DNA of 64,000 nt from Diphasiastrum complanatum (lineage: Eukaryota; Streptophyta; Lycopodiopsida; Lycopodiales; Lycopodiaceae), in assembly GCA_029204225.1 (NCBI GenBank), contig CM055094.1, positions 6,452,548 through 6,516,547 of the forward strand, in the 5' to 3' direction. The first letter of the stretch is position 1, and each line of letters opens with the position of its first letter. The position numbers and the translations under genes were made by a program. The notes under the pieces are model-generated. The model ran no database searches. It was not told the origin of the DNA and saw only the letters and a program-made list of their open reading frames with translations. Of the stretch, positions 35,980-49,125 are shown in pieces.

Positions 35980-38398
35980 TATGTACACACACACCACACA
36001 TCAAAACACTTATCATCAACAAATAATAGTAGATATATGAAAAAGAGGTTGACGATCAGTATCTCGACACAAGCAGTTTTGTGATAAAAGAAAATACTCT
36101 AGATTGCAATATTGTTACTTATCACCATCCTATATTTTTTTTTCAAGTTGCATCCATTCCATGAAACATCAAAAGCATGCTATGTTTCCATGTCATTTTG
36201 CTATACTCATATGCATTGTTATTCATGAATTTATAGAAGACTATAGGTAGGAGTAAGAATAAAAAATCTTCGAAAGAATAATTAGGAGCTAGAATGAGGA
36301 TAGATAAACAAGTCAAATAGGACCATGATTAGATCTTAATCAAAACTAGATCAATTTGAGATAAAAATGAAAAATTGTCAAATATAATATCTAAACTCAA
36401 ATAAAAAATCTCATCCCAAAATTTAGACTTGCTCATTTTACAAATTGATATTGTTAGATTCACCCGTTGTACAAATGTTGAGTTTGGTTATTATGTGACT
36501 TGTTGCTGACTTGCCAAACTTCATGCTAAATGGGTAGGACTCGTTGCTCATGTTATTGTTGCATCCCATAATCCTTTCAATTAGTGAATCAGTGTGTTAA
36601 GGGAACTTACTAGTGGCATGCTATCATTTTTACCCTTTCAAATGGACTTTCCATCCATATAGTCAATCTCCATGTCATCAATAAAACATCAACGAGCCAA
36701 TTTTATTTTAGATCTTAAGGAGGTGCGAGAATGAAAGGGCTATTCACGAGGACCAAATATTAGTCCTAGACATAAATTTTTGGTTTGACAAAATATATGT
36801 TTACCAAACATCTACTCTTAAAGAAATTTTATTCACCATAACTAAAGGCCACATTACATATGCATTGTTTCCCCCAAATTATCTCACTTTTTCTTAATAT
36901 TTGCAAGACATTTCTACAACCCTATACCCAATATTTTCACAACATCCATGTCACATTCCATCCAACTACAATATGGATGACTAAGAAAAAATAGAAATAT
37001 AAAAAATCGAGTCACCTTAAAATGTGTGTGTTTATGTCTACAAAAATACTACAAAACAAAACATAATATCTCTAGTACAAAACCAAATGTAACTTGTGCC
37101 TATTAGAAATTGAAATATGGTAGCACACAAAAAAAACTGGTTACTACCCATCCAAGTTGAAGATAACCTGCTTACCTACATCCATCCACGGACCACAACA
37201 TAGACATTATGTCAGTATAGAATGTTTGTGTGGAAACCACATGTGTCAACACAGGTTTTCAGTTGTTATCCAAGTCACAACCTGATCAGGTAGTAAGTAG
37301 TAGTTTTTAGTCCATGCATGGTCTTCATTCACTATCTTTAGACCTGCCATGTATCTTACGAGAAGGACCATGGGCCCATGTCATAGTACCGATGGTAATA
37401 GGTGTGTTTTTTGCATAACCCAGAGTGAAGCAAAACCAAACCAATTGTTTCATGTAACAATACATTTAAACTGAACATTAATGTAGCAGAGATGCGATGG
37501 AATGTAAACTCGAAGCCTCTATTCTAGTCAAAACATTTTATCACCCTGGAGCCATAACGCCGACCCAATTGTTGTATTACCAATCCCTAAAGTCAACATG
37601 AAAGGTCCTGTTTTAACATGTGGAATGTCTTAGTACAGACAATAAATTGGAGAGAGATATTACATAGGGCCAGCAAACCGAAAAAAGGCAAGTAGGTCCT
37701 CTTTTAGAAATCTAGCAACTAGCAGTGGTTTAAATAAGAACGTTGTAACATTTGTTTTTTTTTAAGGTACAATGCAGTAGAAACACCTATGTTCCTAGTT
37801 AAATTGACATCTAAGAGTTGGGCTGATCAGAAGAGGAAGCCATATCTTTGTTACCTATGTCAATATAAATAACAAGCTAGTTCAATTGCGTGCAACTTTT
37901 AGCCTTAGACCTCAAATTAGGCAAAAACATACACTTCAATAGGATGAATTTATGACGTAGATCGAGGGGAAAGAAGACATTATCCTTCTCAACAGTAATC
38001 ACTTTAGGCAAGCAATAGCAAGGTATAATATCTTACAATCTAAAGCAACTCTAGAATATATGTCTAGAAGTAGATCCCTCCGATTTAAAACATAGAGAAA
38101 TTGAATGTTCTTTACATATTTAAGACTAGTGGATGGCTGTCCACTGAGATATCAGAAAAAAGCCCATATATGTTCATTATATACTACTCATAACATTGGT
38201 CTTGTAGGAGCAATCTAGCCATTGAGTAGAAAGGAAAAACATATTATAAGTGCCCCACATAGAATAGTCTCATACATAAATACTGGAAGTCTTTTATGTT
38301 TCATAAAGGTCTACTCTCATTTACTCCTAAGGTAATCATAGAGTCGTTTGTTTATGAACATATTGTTCATTATAGATCTTTTTTGAAAAAAAAATTAT
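35979..38398. other. AT-rich DNA, nothing recognised
   Basis: No open frame longer than about 60 codons of credible composition, no repeat pair and no RNA gene were seen. Confidence 0.45.
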
Positions 38399-38416
38399 TT
38401 TGCCACGCGTGGCAAA
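38399..38416. repeat. 18-bp perfect palindrome
   Basis: TTTGCCACGCGTGGCAAA. Further TGCCAC / GTGGCA words in both orientations follow up to about 38610, so the palindrome sits in a cluster of inverted copies of one short word. Confidence 0.9.
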
Positions 38417-38629
38417 TCTTTAGAAATTGTTCTGTAACTACTGCCACACGTGTTGTGTGGCACTGCCACGCGAAAATTCAAAAGTTCTCAGGACCCACAT
38501 TTCCGTATTGACTGGTAGTAGGTGAAATTTTGGCATGCTACACACACTAAAAAAAAATTGAATTTTGGCTAAGTCCCGAATTCGTGTGGCAGCATCGCGT
38601 GGAAAAATGCATATATATGTGGTTGTGCT

Positions 38630-39430
38630 TCAGGCGAAGGGAAGAAGACATGTAAAGGTCTTTATTGCCACAAACCTGGACATTGGGAAGAAAGCTGACA
38701 TCTCTTGAGAATGGACCCAACATCTTTCTTCGAAAACCGATTTTATAAAACTTACACGAAGTGGTCTTTTAGAAAACTGATAACATTTTTTAAATGTAGG
38801 AAATTTTATGTTTCTCATTTTCATATGGAAGAAATTTGTGTATATTAAAGTAAGCATATCATTATAAAAGTTGGGTTACATAAGTTTATTATTTTTTATA
38901 AAATAATGTATTAATGTAAATATCTAGTATTTTGTTGGCAAAAAATTTGATATGTTGGAGGGAAACCCCAACGAGGTTTCCCAAACACTGCTTGAAATAC
39001 ATTTGTCTCATTGTTATTACCCCAATGAGCAATGATAGATCATGCTGGTCATCGAAGGAGGTGACAAGGTTGCACAAGCTAATATAGAGTAGTGTCAAAT
39101 CAAAGGGGCATTGGAGCGATACCCATCAAGCTAGCCAATGGCAATATGTGAATGCTCAAAAATGTGTTTTATGTGCCCAATTTGAAAAAGAATCTATTGT
39201 TAGTTGGAGTTATGGCAGAAGGTGGCATTTATCAAAAGTGAAAGGCATTCTTTACAAGCTCAATAGCATGATGTTAAAAGAATCTGGATTAGTAGTAGTG
39301 CAAATCTCTTTTATTGATTTGTCGCATAAACGCATGGGGCATCTAAACTTCAATAGCTTGAAATTTTTGAAGAGACTCCACATGGCACAAGGCTGTGATA
39401 TCCTCTCCAACTCTTTATGGAGTCTATATG
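38630..39430 (+). pseudogene. Copia gag-protease-integrase relic
   Basis: Plus-strand reading shows YCHKPGHWEES (gag zinc knuckle, first Cys out of place), then VFYVPNLKKNLLLVGVMA (end of protease / start of pre-integrase), then HKRMGHLNFNSLKFLKR (pre-integrase His region). Stops and frame changes separate the blocks, and the active-site region of the protease is not readable. No LTRs were found. Confidence 0.75.
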
Positions 39431-40013
39431 GCCCATAATCTAGAAAATATAAAATTTAGTATTCATCATTTTCAATCATATCAATTTCAAAAGTCATAAC
39501 TTGCCCTACATTTGTCTTATAGTCTCCTATTTAGAAAATCCTACAAAATTATAGCCTACAAAATAGATTGTGAGAATCTTTGCTTAGTAGGCACTACAAC
39601 CTACAAGTTCCTAAGGAATGTCAATCCGTGCAAAATTAATTGCACTTCAAGAATGAATAATAATTTCTTTAATATATTGGGAAGTGAAATCTAGAATGAC
39701 CAAATTCCATTAGGTAGTATTGTCACAAAAAATTGTGAGCCTATTAGGCCAAGCCATTTTTTATGGTTGGATGACCTAGTAAACATCCATTCCCTTACTT
39801 AAATGATGATCAATGCTACCCAAATTGGCATGTTTGACCCTTACATCCATATATACATATATATATATCATGTTCTTTTGAGAAAGTTCTATAAAAATGT
39901 CTCCCTAGGACTTCTCAAATGCGAATTTTTTAGCACATTTTATGGCTTGTCGAAAATCCTAAAAACCGACATGGCCTCACCGTTGTTGAGAAATGGTCTC
40001 CCTCCAATCAAGT

Positions 40014-40014
<1 letters not shown>

Positions 40015-40083
<69 letters not shown>
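40015..40083 (+). repeat. (CT)34 microsatellite
   Basis: Uninterrupted CT tract of about 68 bp. Confidence 0.96.
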
Positions 40084-40085
<2 letters not shown>

Positions 40086-41621
40086 TTTGACACTTGATGT
40101 TGTTTATCACATCCCATTATGATTCAAACAACCTTTATGGAAGTGTGTATGCCAGCAATAATGTATCGTCATTTTCATAATAATTTCTTGCATAAATCCA
40201 TCATCTTCTAAAACACACCTAGTCATTTCAAGAAAACCATTAATAGTGCCAAAAAAACTCTTAAGATTATCATATTACCCACAATGTTAGTGCTCGTAAA
40301 AAAGTTTCAAACTAACTTATAAAAACCCACAAACCTATTACGGAATTGGTAAAAGGTTAAAATAAAACCTTAAATAAACTAAAAGCATCTGATTTTGAGT
40401 CATATAAAGAACCTATAAATAAAAAATGAAGTGATAAAAAATGAATTTGAACAATTGAGTTGTTTGTTTTTGTCGGTTTTTCACGAGTAATGACCCACAT
40501 GTTTAGCTACTTATGGTGTTAGATTTATTTGTTATCATGCTAGGTATCACCCATACTTTTGATGTTGGAGTATTTTAGTGGGGTAAGGGTTTTGAGTTGG
40601 AAGGTTAATAAATCAATTTGTTTTTAAATCTGCAAATTTTGGAAGTAAACATGGAGGGGGTTATGGGACATTCACTTGGAGAGTTAAGACTCAACTCCAA
40701 TCTTAAAGCTAGTCCCCCGTGTTTAGAGATGGAGAAAAATCTACAAAAGGTTGCACGTCCATGGGCTATAATAGGGGAAAATAAAAGGTCAATACAAGTC
40801 TCGCTTCTTTTGCTCTTGCTCTTGCATCAATGCTCCACTTCATGTATGTTCGGCCATCAATCACTACTTGTTGCACCACATGCTGCTAGACTCTAATCCC
40901 ATCAACCGAGTCCCTCTTACTACACCTCAAGCCAAAATAAGAACACTTGTGCCCTTAACTTACACTAGCCAAGGTAAACATTGGGGCTACCCAACATGGA
41001 GTCAAGAGATCTAATCTCAACGGGCACAGTTGTGGGTTTCTGCCACGTGGCCCGGCCCACATCCAACGGCTCAGGATAAGTTTCTAATATTTAAAAAAAA
41101 TAAATCCCTGGCAGGAATAATGGATGCCAATAATGTAATTATTAACTGAAAATTCATATAACATATGTATTTGCTCTTGTATCCATATATACTAATATAT
41201 TAATATATACTGTCATCTAATAAATACTGTATCCTAGGTAAATAGGAAAAGATACGGAACCGTACGTCCGCATCACGGAGGGTACAAAAGCACGTGCCCC
41301 ACATGTGTCCTGAAAGTACGTTAAGTATCACGCGTGCCATACACATGATATACCGAACGGAAATACGATACCCACTATCTATTTAATTTAATATATTATA
41401 TATTTATTTTATTTTAAACTGCTTCAAGGCTTTTTATATTTGATTTATTTGCTTGCTACTCATTCGCTGCTGCACTTCTTTCCGTATTTCCTACCAACTA
41501 CTGGTCCCGTGCCAGGTCTCGTACGGAGCCTTTCAACTCGCCGGTTCAGGTGACAGGTGATGGGTGGGACTTGCAGGGTGCGATGGCCTTTCAAGCCTTT
41601 CACCTCCGCCTTTCAAATAGA
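40084..41621. other. Intergenic DNA, no gene recognised
   Basis: Nothing codes convincingly. 41030-41600 is richer in CG and in ACGTG words than its surroundings (for example GCCACGTGGC near 41041). Confidence 0.4.
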
Positions 41622-42092
41622 GTCAATCACAGTGATTTGAAGGACATCGTGTACAGGTGCGCTTCATGTTGACAGGCTCCAAAGTTTATGTTTGAAGTCA
41701 AACTTCATCTGACAGCCCATCTCTTTGTGAATTTGTCAGGAAGTTTGTTATGAAGGGTTGAAGACTGCCCACACCTTTCATTTGAAAAGCACAAGATAAA
41801 ACTAGAGTCATCATATCAGAATATACATTAGAATTGATACCTAAGTTACTTGACCCTCAACATGGGTATATTATGGCTCATGTGTTGCTTAAGTTAAATT
41901 TCTCAAGGGGACTCGGCAATAAAAATTATATGGCCATGAAAAGCATGGCTCAATCCTTGGGTCATTGGGGCAAGGAAGTTAATGGCTAGGGCATTAATCT
42001 AATGGCTGGATGACCCAATGGGAAGGTCATTGTCCAATCCATTCCCTTCTATAAATTATTTTATGGGTCCCATGAGGCCACTTAAACTACGG

Positions 42093-42094
<2 letters not shown>

Positions 42095-42138
<44 letters not shown>
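42095..42138 (+). repeat. (TC)22 microsatellite in copy A
   Basis: 44-bp TC tract, allelic in position to the 207-bp tract of copy B. Confidence 0.95.
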
Positions 42139-42141
<3 letters not shown>

Positions 42142-42291
42142 TTTTACGGGTTGGGACCACTTAGTGAGACTAGGGGCTTTTTCTCTCATCTTTTATTGGT
42201 TGGGACCTCTCCGTCTCTCTCATGTTTTACGGATTGAGACCTTAGCCTAGGGGCTTTCTCTCTCATCTTTTATTACTTGGGACCTCACACT

Positions 42292-42317
42292 CACACACAC
42301 ACACACACACACACACA
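42292..42317 (+). repeat. (CA)13 microsatellite in copy A
   Basis: 26-bp CA tract. The matching position in copy B is the target of the copia insertion. Confidence 0.95.
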
Positions 42318-42610
42318 TGTAGGAAATGAAATTTGTGAATCAAGTCATAAACATTTATGTGGCCTCCACATGGAATCGAGATCTTTATGGCATTTTGTTA
42401 CAACATGAAATCATGACTGGCAAGTTTTAACTTTGGACCCCACATTTGCACATTATATGCTCTTGAGCAAACTGAGAGCATCCAAGGAAATCTTTTACCT
42501 TTAGAAAATGGTACCCTTCATCTAGACCCTAGAAAGAAAAGTAACGTCTTTGATATTCCAACATGTTTGAAAGCTTTAAAGTTCAAATGCATCCTTGTAC
42601 TTTCACCTTC

Positions 42611-42810
42611 ATTATCAATTTTGCTTAGCTGAGTTGGTTAGCTTTGACATCCAAAGTTTCTTTGGTCCCGGGTTTGAGGCTTCCCTTGGAAACCATGAAA
42701 CATTATCAATCTTGATCCAGTGGGCTTAGCTTAGTTGGTTAGCGCAAAAGTTTCTTTGGTCCCAAGTTCAAACCCCCCCTTGGAAACCAAGATGCGTTAT
42801 CAATTTAATA
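42611..42810 (+). repeat. Tandem pair of tRNA-derived (SINE-like) units
   Basis: Two related units of about 90 bp. Unit 2 has a polymerase III box A-like TAGCTTAGTTGG (42727-42738) and box B-like AGTTCAAACC (42765-42774), at a spacing normal for tRNA genes. Unit 1 has TAGCTGAGTTGG (42626-42637) and a weaker box B GGTTTGAGGC. Both end with CCTTGGAAACCA, then ATTATCAAT or TTATCAATTT. Neither folds into an intact tRNA with a clear acceptor stem, so a tRNA-derived SINE or tRNA pseudogene pair is more likely. Confidence 0.55.
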
Positions 42811-43830
42811 TGTAAGATTCACACCACTACAAGTTAAAACCTTCTATATTGAGAATAATCTTTGAACTACAAGGGAATAATCTTTGCAATGACCTTTGTA
42901 GTCACTTCAAAAGGTATGGCGGCTTCACTAAGACCATTTGAGCACTACATAACGTCAAAAACTACCCTAAGCACTACTGAAGGCCCAAAGAAGGACCACT
43001 GCCCTAGAAATTTCACTTACTCTTAACTAAAGGTATTGTAAAATATTAATCACTCTCAACTCTAATATAAATTTTCTTAAGGCATCACTTTAACGTAAGA
43101 TGATATACTTAACTGGTCAAACAAATCTATGAATAGTAAACAAATTTCATGGACCAAAAAGCCTATGTATATTTCTTCACAATTTACCAAGCAAACTTTG
43201 TGAGTGAGGCTTTCCATCGTAGAATGGATGTGGAGAGACATTTTTATGTCTAGTTAAAATGTCATTTTGGATTAAATGGATAGCCATGGTAAGTTTAGGT
43301 TGCAAGCTATTTGAGAGAGGGTGCTAACTTAAATTCGTTGATGAGGACAAGCGGAGGCAATCTACAAGTAGTGGGGTGATGTAGGTGGTGGCTTGGAAAC
43401 TATGAAAGTTACTTATGTCACGTTAAGGTGAATGGACGAGTGGGTGCTTACGTAAAAGGTGGAAAACCTTTAAACTCATCATCTATAGATGATAAACATA
43501 TCCAACAAGATTCATAATAAATGTGAGTAGGTCAAAGGTTGTGCTAACTTAAATTCGTTGATGAGGACAAGCAGAGGCAATCTACAAGTAGTGGGGTGAT
43601 GTAAGTGGTGGCATGCAAACTTTGGCAACAAATGTTGGTTCCTCTTTTTTCCAATTTTTTAAAACTCAAAAAAAAAAAGTGAAACTATCTAAATTTCTAA
43701 GCAAAATCAATGGATAACATATTGCACTTGCTCAAAGTTAAATGAAAGATTTGCTACAGATTGCTAGAGTAGCATTCAACAATGAGCTTCTTGTCAGAGT
43801 TTGTTGACAGCGGAAAGCAACAACATTCCG
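42811..43830. other. DNA between the two duplicated blocks
   Basis: No gene seen. Contains a direct repeat of about 82 bp at 43321-43402 and 43541-43622 (period 220), starting GTGCTAACTTAAATTCG, with about five mismatches. Confidence 0.7.
43321..43622 (+). repeat. Direct repeat, 220-bp period
   Basis: Two copies of about 82 bp beginning GTGCTAACTTAAATTCGTTG, separated by 138 bp of unrelated sequence. Confidence 0.88.
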
Positions 43831-44681
<851 letters not shown>

Positions 44682-44919
44682 AGTTAAGAAAACACAATTG
44701 AAAACACCCGACCGGATCAATCACCACAGCACAACGTCAAGTGCAACAAGAACACAAGATTGCTCTCCTCAAACTGTATCTTAAGTACAAAGATAAGTTA
44801 CTTAAAAAACACTCAAAGGGCTCATAAAAGAAAGATGGCCCGATAACTCTAGAACTAAGCACATGTGGTGCCGTCGAAATAAGAAAGCACTGTATAAGTT
44901 GATCATTACTATTTTAACT
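44682..44919 (-). repeat. 3' LTR of the copia element
   Basis: 238 bp. It lacks a 12-bp segment (around ACTAACTCGTAA) present in the other LTR. Confidence 0.93.
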
Positions 44920-45130
44920 CTCTCCCTCAATGATCAACGTCTTTTCTTATTTTAGAGTTTACTCTATTCATGGAACATACCTCCATGATAGTATAACAAG
45001 TAAAGGCTTTTTACATGACCAGGTCTAAGCCAAGTTTGGCTCTAAAAGTTTCAAACTTTTCTTTACTTAAAGCTTTTGTAAATATATCAGCAACTTGTTA
45101 TAACGTAGAACAATGTACAATACTTATATC

Positions 45131-46804
45131 TTAAGATTGTAACTTTTCACGCACAAAGTGATATTTTACTTCAATATGTTTCGTCCTTGCATGAAAGATA
45201 GGATTTTTAGCCAATTGTAGTCCACTTTGACTGTCACAGAACATAACAGTGGGATTTACTTGTTTCATGCCAATCTCACATAACAACTTACGTAGCCAAA
45301 CAGCTTCCTGCGTAGCAGAACTCAACGCTTTATATTCGGCTTCTGTGGAAGAAAGAGAAATAGTATCTTGCTTCTTGCTAGACCATGAAAAACAACCGCT
45401 ACCAAAATTGAAGGCATAACCTGTTGTTGACTTTCTATCATCTATACTTCCTGCCCAATCAGCGTCAACATAACCTTGCAACTTAGGTAAAACACTTTGT
45501 CTTTTGTAGATTAGACCAAGGTTAGGTGTACCTTTCACATACCTCAAAGTCCTTTTTGCAGCTTTCCAATGGTCCATAGTGGGTGATGACATGAATTGGC
45601 TAATCAAAATTACAGCATAGCAGATATCAGGACGTGTAGTCGTAAGATATATCAAACTCCCAACTAGCTGACAAAATAGAGTAGCGTCAACATGTGCACT
45701 ATCATCAATACGAGATAATTTTGTACCAGCTTCCCAAGGGGTGATGGAAGGTTTGCACTATGTCATGTGAAATCTCTCCAATATCTCGCCCACATACTTG
45801 TTTTGACATAATCTGATATCACTGTCAGTTTGCCATACTTCGACACCCAAGCAATAGTGCATAAGATCTAAATCTGTCATCTCAAACTGCTTGCATAAGT
45901 TGGCTTTGATAGAACGAAAGGATTCTCATCATTGTCTGTGATAATGATATCATCAACATAAAGTACAATCAAGGCAATGCTATCATTATTCATAAAAAAC
46001 ATAAAGGTTTGGATCTGAATTTGTTCTTACAAACCCATGAGAAAGAAAGTAACTGTCAATGCGTCCATACCATGCGCGTGGCGCTTGCTTAAGGCCATAA
46101 AGTGCTTTGTGTAGTTTACATACCTTTTGTTCTTGCCCTTTTGCCATGAAGCCCTGTGGTTGGACCATGTAAACTTCTTCCTCTAAGTCACCATTCAAAA
46201 ATGTAGACTTCACATCCATTTGATGGATCTTCCACCCAAAATGAGATGCTAAGGCAATGATAAGGCGTAGCGTAGTCCACTTAGCCACTAGAGCAAATGT
46301 CTCTTCATAGCCAATTCCTTTGCTTTGCTCATAACCCTTCACTACTAGGCGTGCCTTATACTTTGCTATTGTGCCATCCGCATGAAACTTTGTTCTAAAC
46401 ACCCATTTGTTGTCAATGGGTTTCTTTCCAAGTGGTAGATCAACCAACTCCCATGTATCATGCCTGTGGATGGATTCTGTCTCTTCTTCCATTGCCCTTT
46501 GCCACCCTTTGTGATCTTTTGCTTCATCAAAGGTTGATGGCTCTCGACACTTCAAAATGTCAGTCATTAGGGCATAGTTCACATGATAACAATCGGGAGA
46601 CTTCTTTTCCCGTGTTGATCTTCTCACTTCACTTTGTGTGCTAGATCTTGTTTGATTTAGCTTTGTGTCCTTCATGATCTTTTCATACCATTTTGGTATC
46701 TTAGATTCAGGTGATACACTACCTGGAGAGTATGTATCCCAAGGAGTGTCCAAGTAATGTCTCTTACTTCCAACCGGTTTCTCCTTTATTGCTCCTATTG
46801 GCAA
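45131..46804 (-). pseudogene. Copia reverse transcriptase and RNase H region
   Basis: 46804-45986 covers the linker and the RT fingers and palm: WVFRTKFHADG, KARLVVKGYEQ, HQMDVKSTFLNGDL, LHKALYGLKQAPRAW. The catalytic YVDD is intact at 45960-45949 but lies in another frame. 45655-45131 holds the RT end and RNase H: ISQFMSSPTMDHWKAAKRTL, GYVDADWAGS, STEAEYKAL, FCDSQSG, KHIEVKYH. Two or more frameshifts and a stop separate these blocks. Confidence 0.94.
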
Positions 46805-46855
46805 GTACCTCCCCCTAGGCTCTTGAATAGGTGGTGTTCTTTCATACTCGCCCTC

Positions 46856-48026
46856 TCAACTCTCGTCTTCACGTGCATCATTTTGTGGAGCATCTTCTTC
46901 CTCCAGAATTGTGGGAAGCCTTTTGATGCTTTCACCACTTGCAAGGTCTTCATCTTCATACCTATGTGTTTCATCAAAGATCACATCTTTGCTAATGTGA
47001 ATCTTATTCATTACAGGATCAAAACACCTGTAAGCTTTCGTTCTTTCATCATAACCAACGAAGATACACTTGATTGCTTTGGCATCAAGTTTCTTTCGCT
47101 CCTCCTTTGGCACATGTACATAGGCCTTACATCCAAAGACACAAAACTTGTCGATTTTTGGCTTTATTCCAGTAAATGCTTCTTTGGGAGTCACATTTGG
47201 ACCCACAACTGTAGGACTCCTGTTTTGCAAGAACGTTGCCGCACTGCACGCTTCCGACCAAAGTAAATCAGTCAAGCCCATTTGCTTCATCATGGAGCGT
47301 GCACTCTCCATAATAGTTCTATTTTTCCTTTCAGCTACACCATTACTATGCGGCGTGTGTGACTATGTGAATTGTCTTTTAATGCCGTGTTCTTTGCAAA
47401 AGTCTTCAAAATCATCAGATTTGTATTCGCCCCCTCTATCAGATCTTAGCACTTTGGTGCGTGCATCCAGTTGGTTTTCTGCCAAAGTCTTGAACTCCTT
47501 GAAGTGAGCAAAAGAGTCAAATTTCTTCTTCAAGAAATAAATCCATGTCCTCCTAGAGTAATCATCTATGAAAGTCATAAATAATATGCTTTCCCCAATG
47601 ACATGGTCTTCATTGGGCCACACAGGCCGCTGTGAATTAGTTCCAGCAGTTTCTTAGCTCTTGCAGCTCCACCTTTCTTGAATGTCTCCCTGTGATGCTT
47701 TCCCATGATGCATGATTCACATATTGCATGATAATCATCCTGCAATGCCGGTACCCCTATTACCATCTTCAGCTTCACCATCAATCTCAAGCTCCCATAG
47801 TTCAAATGACCAAGTCTTCTGTGCCACAACTCAGATTGAGATGCTTTGAGATAGCCAAACCATATTCACCTGATTTTGCAGCATCCAATTTATAAAGGCC
47901 ACAATTACTATCTCTATAACCCTTCGCCACCACTTTGTGGTTGTGGTTTGTATCCTTCATAAGGCATCCATCCTTGACAAATTCAACTTTAAGATGTTGA
48001 TTTGCCATTACACCAACAGAAAGCAA
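46856..48026 (-). pseudogene. Copia integrase region
   Basis: Pieces in order: pre-integrase with HRRLGHLNYGSL and CESCIMGKHH (HHCC zinc site), core with FMTFIDDYSRRTWIYF and RSDRGGEY (first two catalytic acids), then WSEACSAATFLQNRSP, a LDAKAIKCIFVGYDERTKAYRC block and ISKDVIFDE. Four open segments in different frames, so not translatable as it stands. Confidence 0.93.
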
Positions 48027-48088
48027 ACTCTTTTTGAGTCCAGGAACATAAAGTACATTAGAATGTTTTTAATTTTGCCATCAGGAAA

Positions 48089-49125
48089 CTACACAGGTAC
48101 ATTGCCCACACCCCGTATCTGGCATTCCTCTCCATTGGCTTGAGTGACCTTATCTCCATCATGGATTGGTGAGAATTTTTCAAACCAATCATGTTTCCCG
48201 GTCATATACCTTGTGGCGCCTGAATCTATGAACCATCTGGCACCATCATCAACTTGGGATGCCAATGCCGATGCGAAGACACTTGTCTCGTCATCTTCTC
48301 CATCATCTTCGGCAATATTTCCTTGTTGAGTCACTTTTCCCGCCTTTATGTCCGCTTTTTTCTTATAACACTTGTGTGCCCAATGACCCGGTTTGTGGCA
48401 ATAGTAACATTTGCCTTTCTTCTTCTTTTTCCCTTTTGATGACGACTCTCCCTCGTCATCATCATTCTTGGATTTCTTAGGAATCCTTTTCCATCCTTTC
48501 TGCTTGCCTTTAGCAAGCAAGGCTTGATCCTCCTGTGGGGTTTGCCTTGACTTCACCACTTTGCCACGTTGCTCTTCTTGCAACATGATTCCGTGGAAGT
48601 CTTCAAAAGTAGGCAACCTCTCTCTCGAAGCAACGCCGCTCACAAACATCTGTAGCCCTTCTGAGACACCGCTCATTGTGGTATGTACCAATCTCCAATT
48701 GCCACAAGTTGATCTCTCAGTTACTTTATCCTGGTGAAGAAAGATCCCACTGATTCACTTTCTTCCATCCTTACTGTGTTCAATCTCGACTTCAAGAACA
48801 TGGCTCGAGCTGGATTGCAAGTTCGAAATTGCATTCTAAGAGCTTCCCAAGCTCCCCTAGCCGTCATGGCATCACTTATATGAGTGATCACATGGTCTTT
48901 CACTGAAAGATTGATCAATGACAATGCTCTCTGCACCTTTTTATCGAAGGCCCTTATGTCACCTGGAGTGGTATTTAGCCGGACTTCAATACCTGCCACA
49001 ACCTCCCATAACTCTTTCTCCATCAAAATGCTCTTCATTTTGAATTTCCAGATGTTGTAGTTAGAAGCCCCATCAAGTTTGCTTGCATCGCCCAAAATTG
49101 CCTCATTGATGTTTGCCATCTCCAA
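48089..49125 (-). pseudogene. Copia gag and protease region
   Basis: The first part (49125-48721, starting MEMANINEAILG) is gag with the WKFKMKSIL and SLINLSVKDHVI blocks, ending at a stop. After a frame change, 48691-48089 holds the zinc knuckle CYYCHKPGHWAHKC (C-x2-C-x4-H-x4-C). It is followed by the aspartic protease start WFIDSGATRYMTG with the catalytic DSG. At least one frameshift separates the two parts. Confidence 0.92.

Larger units (their letters stand above)
41622..42447 (+). repeat. Duplicated block, copy A (empty-site copy)
   Basis: 826 bp that recur at 43831-44681 plus 50445-50644. Homology starts at GTCAATCACAGTGATTTG and ends at GGACCCCACATTT in both. Copy A keeps an uninterrupted CACACTCACACACAC tract at the place where copy B carries the copia insertion. 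It also has a 44-bp (TC)n tract where copy B has about 207 bp. Confidence 0.92.

Noticed and set aside
42720-42800. A functional tRNA gene
   Set aside because: The promoter boxes are present, but no complete acceptor and anticodon stem can be paired, and a degenerate twin lies next to it.
46757-47507. Plus-strand open frames of 119-169 codons
   Set aside because: Antisense shadows of the integrase and linker of the copia element.
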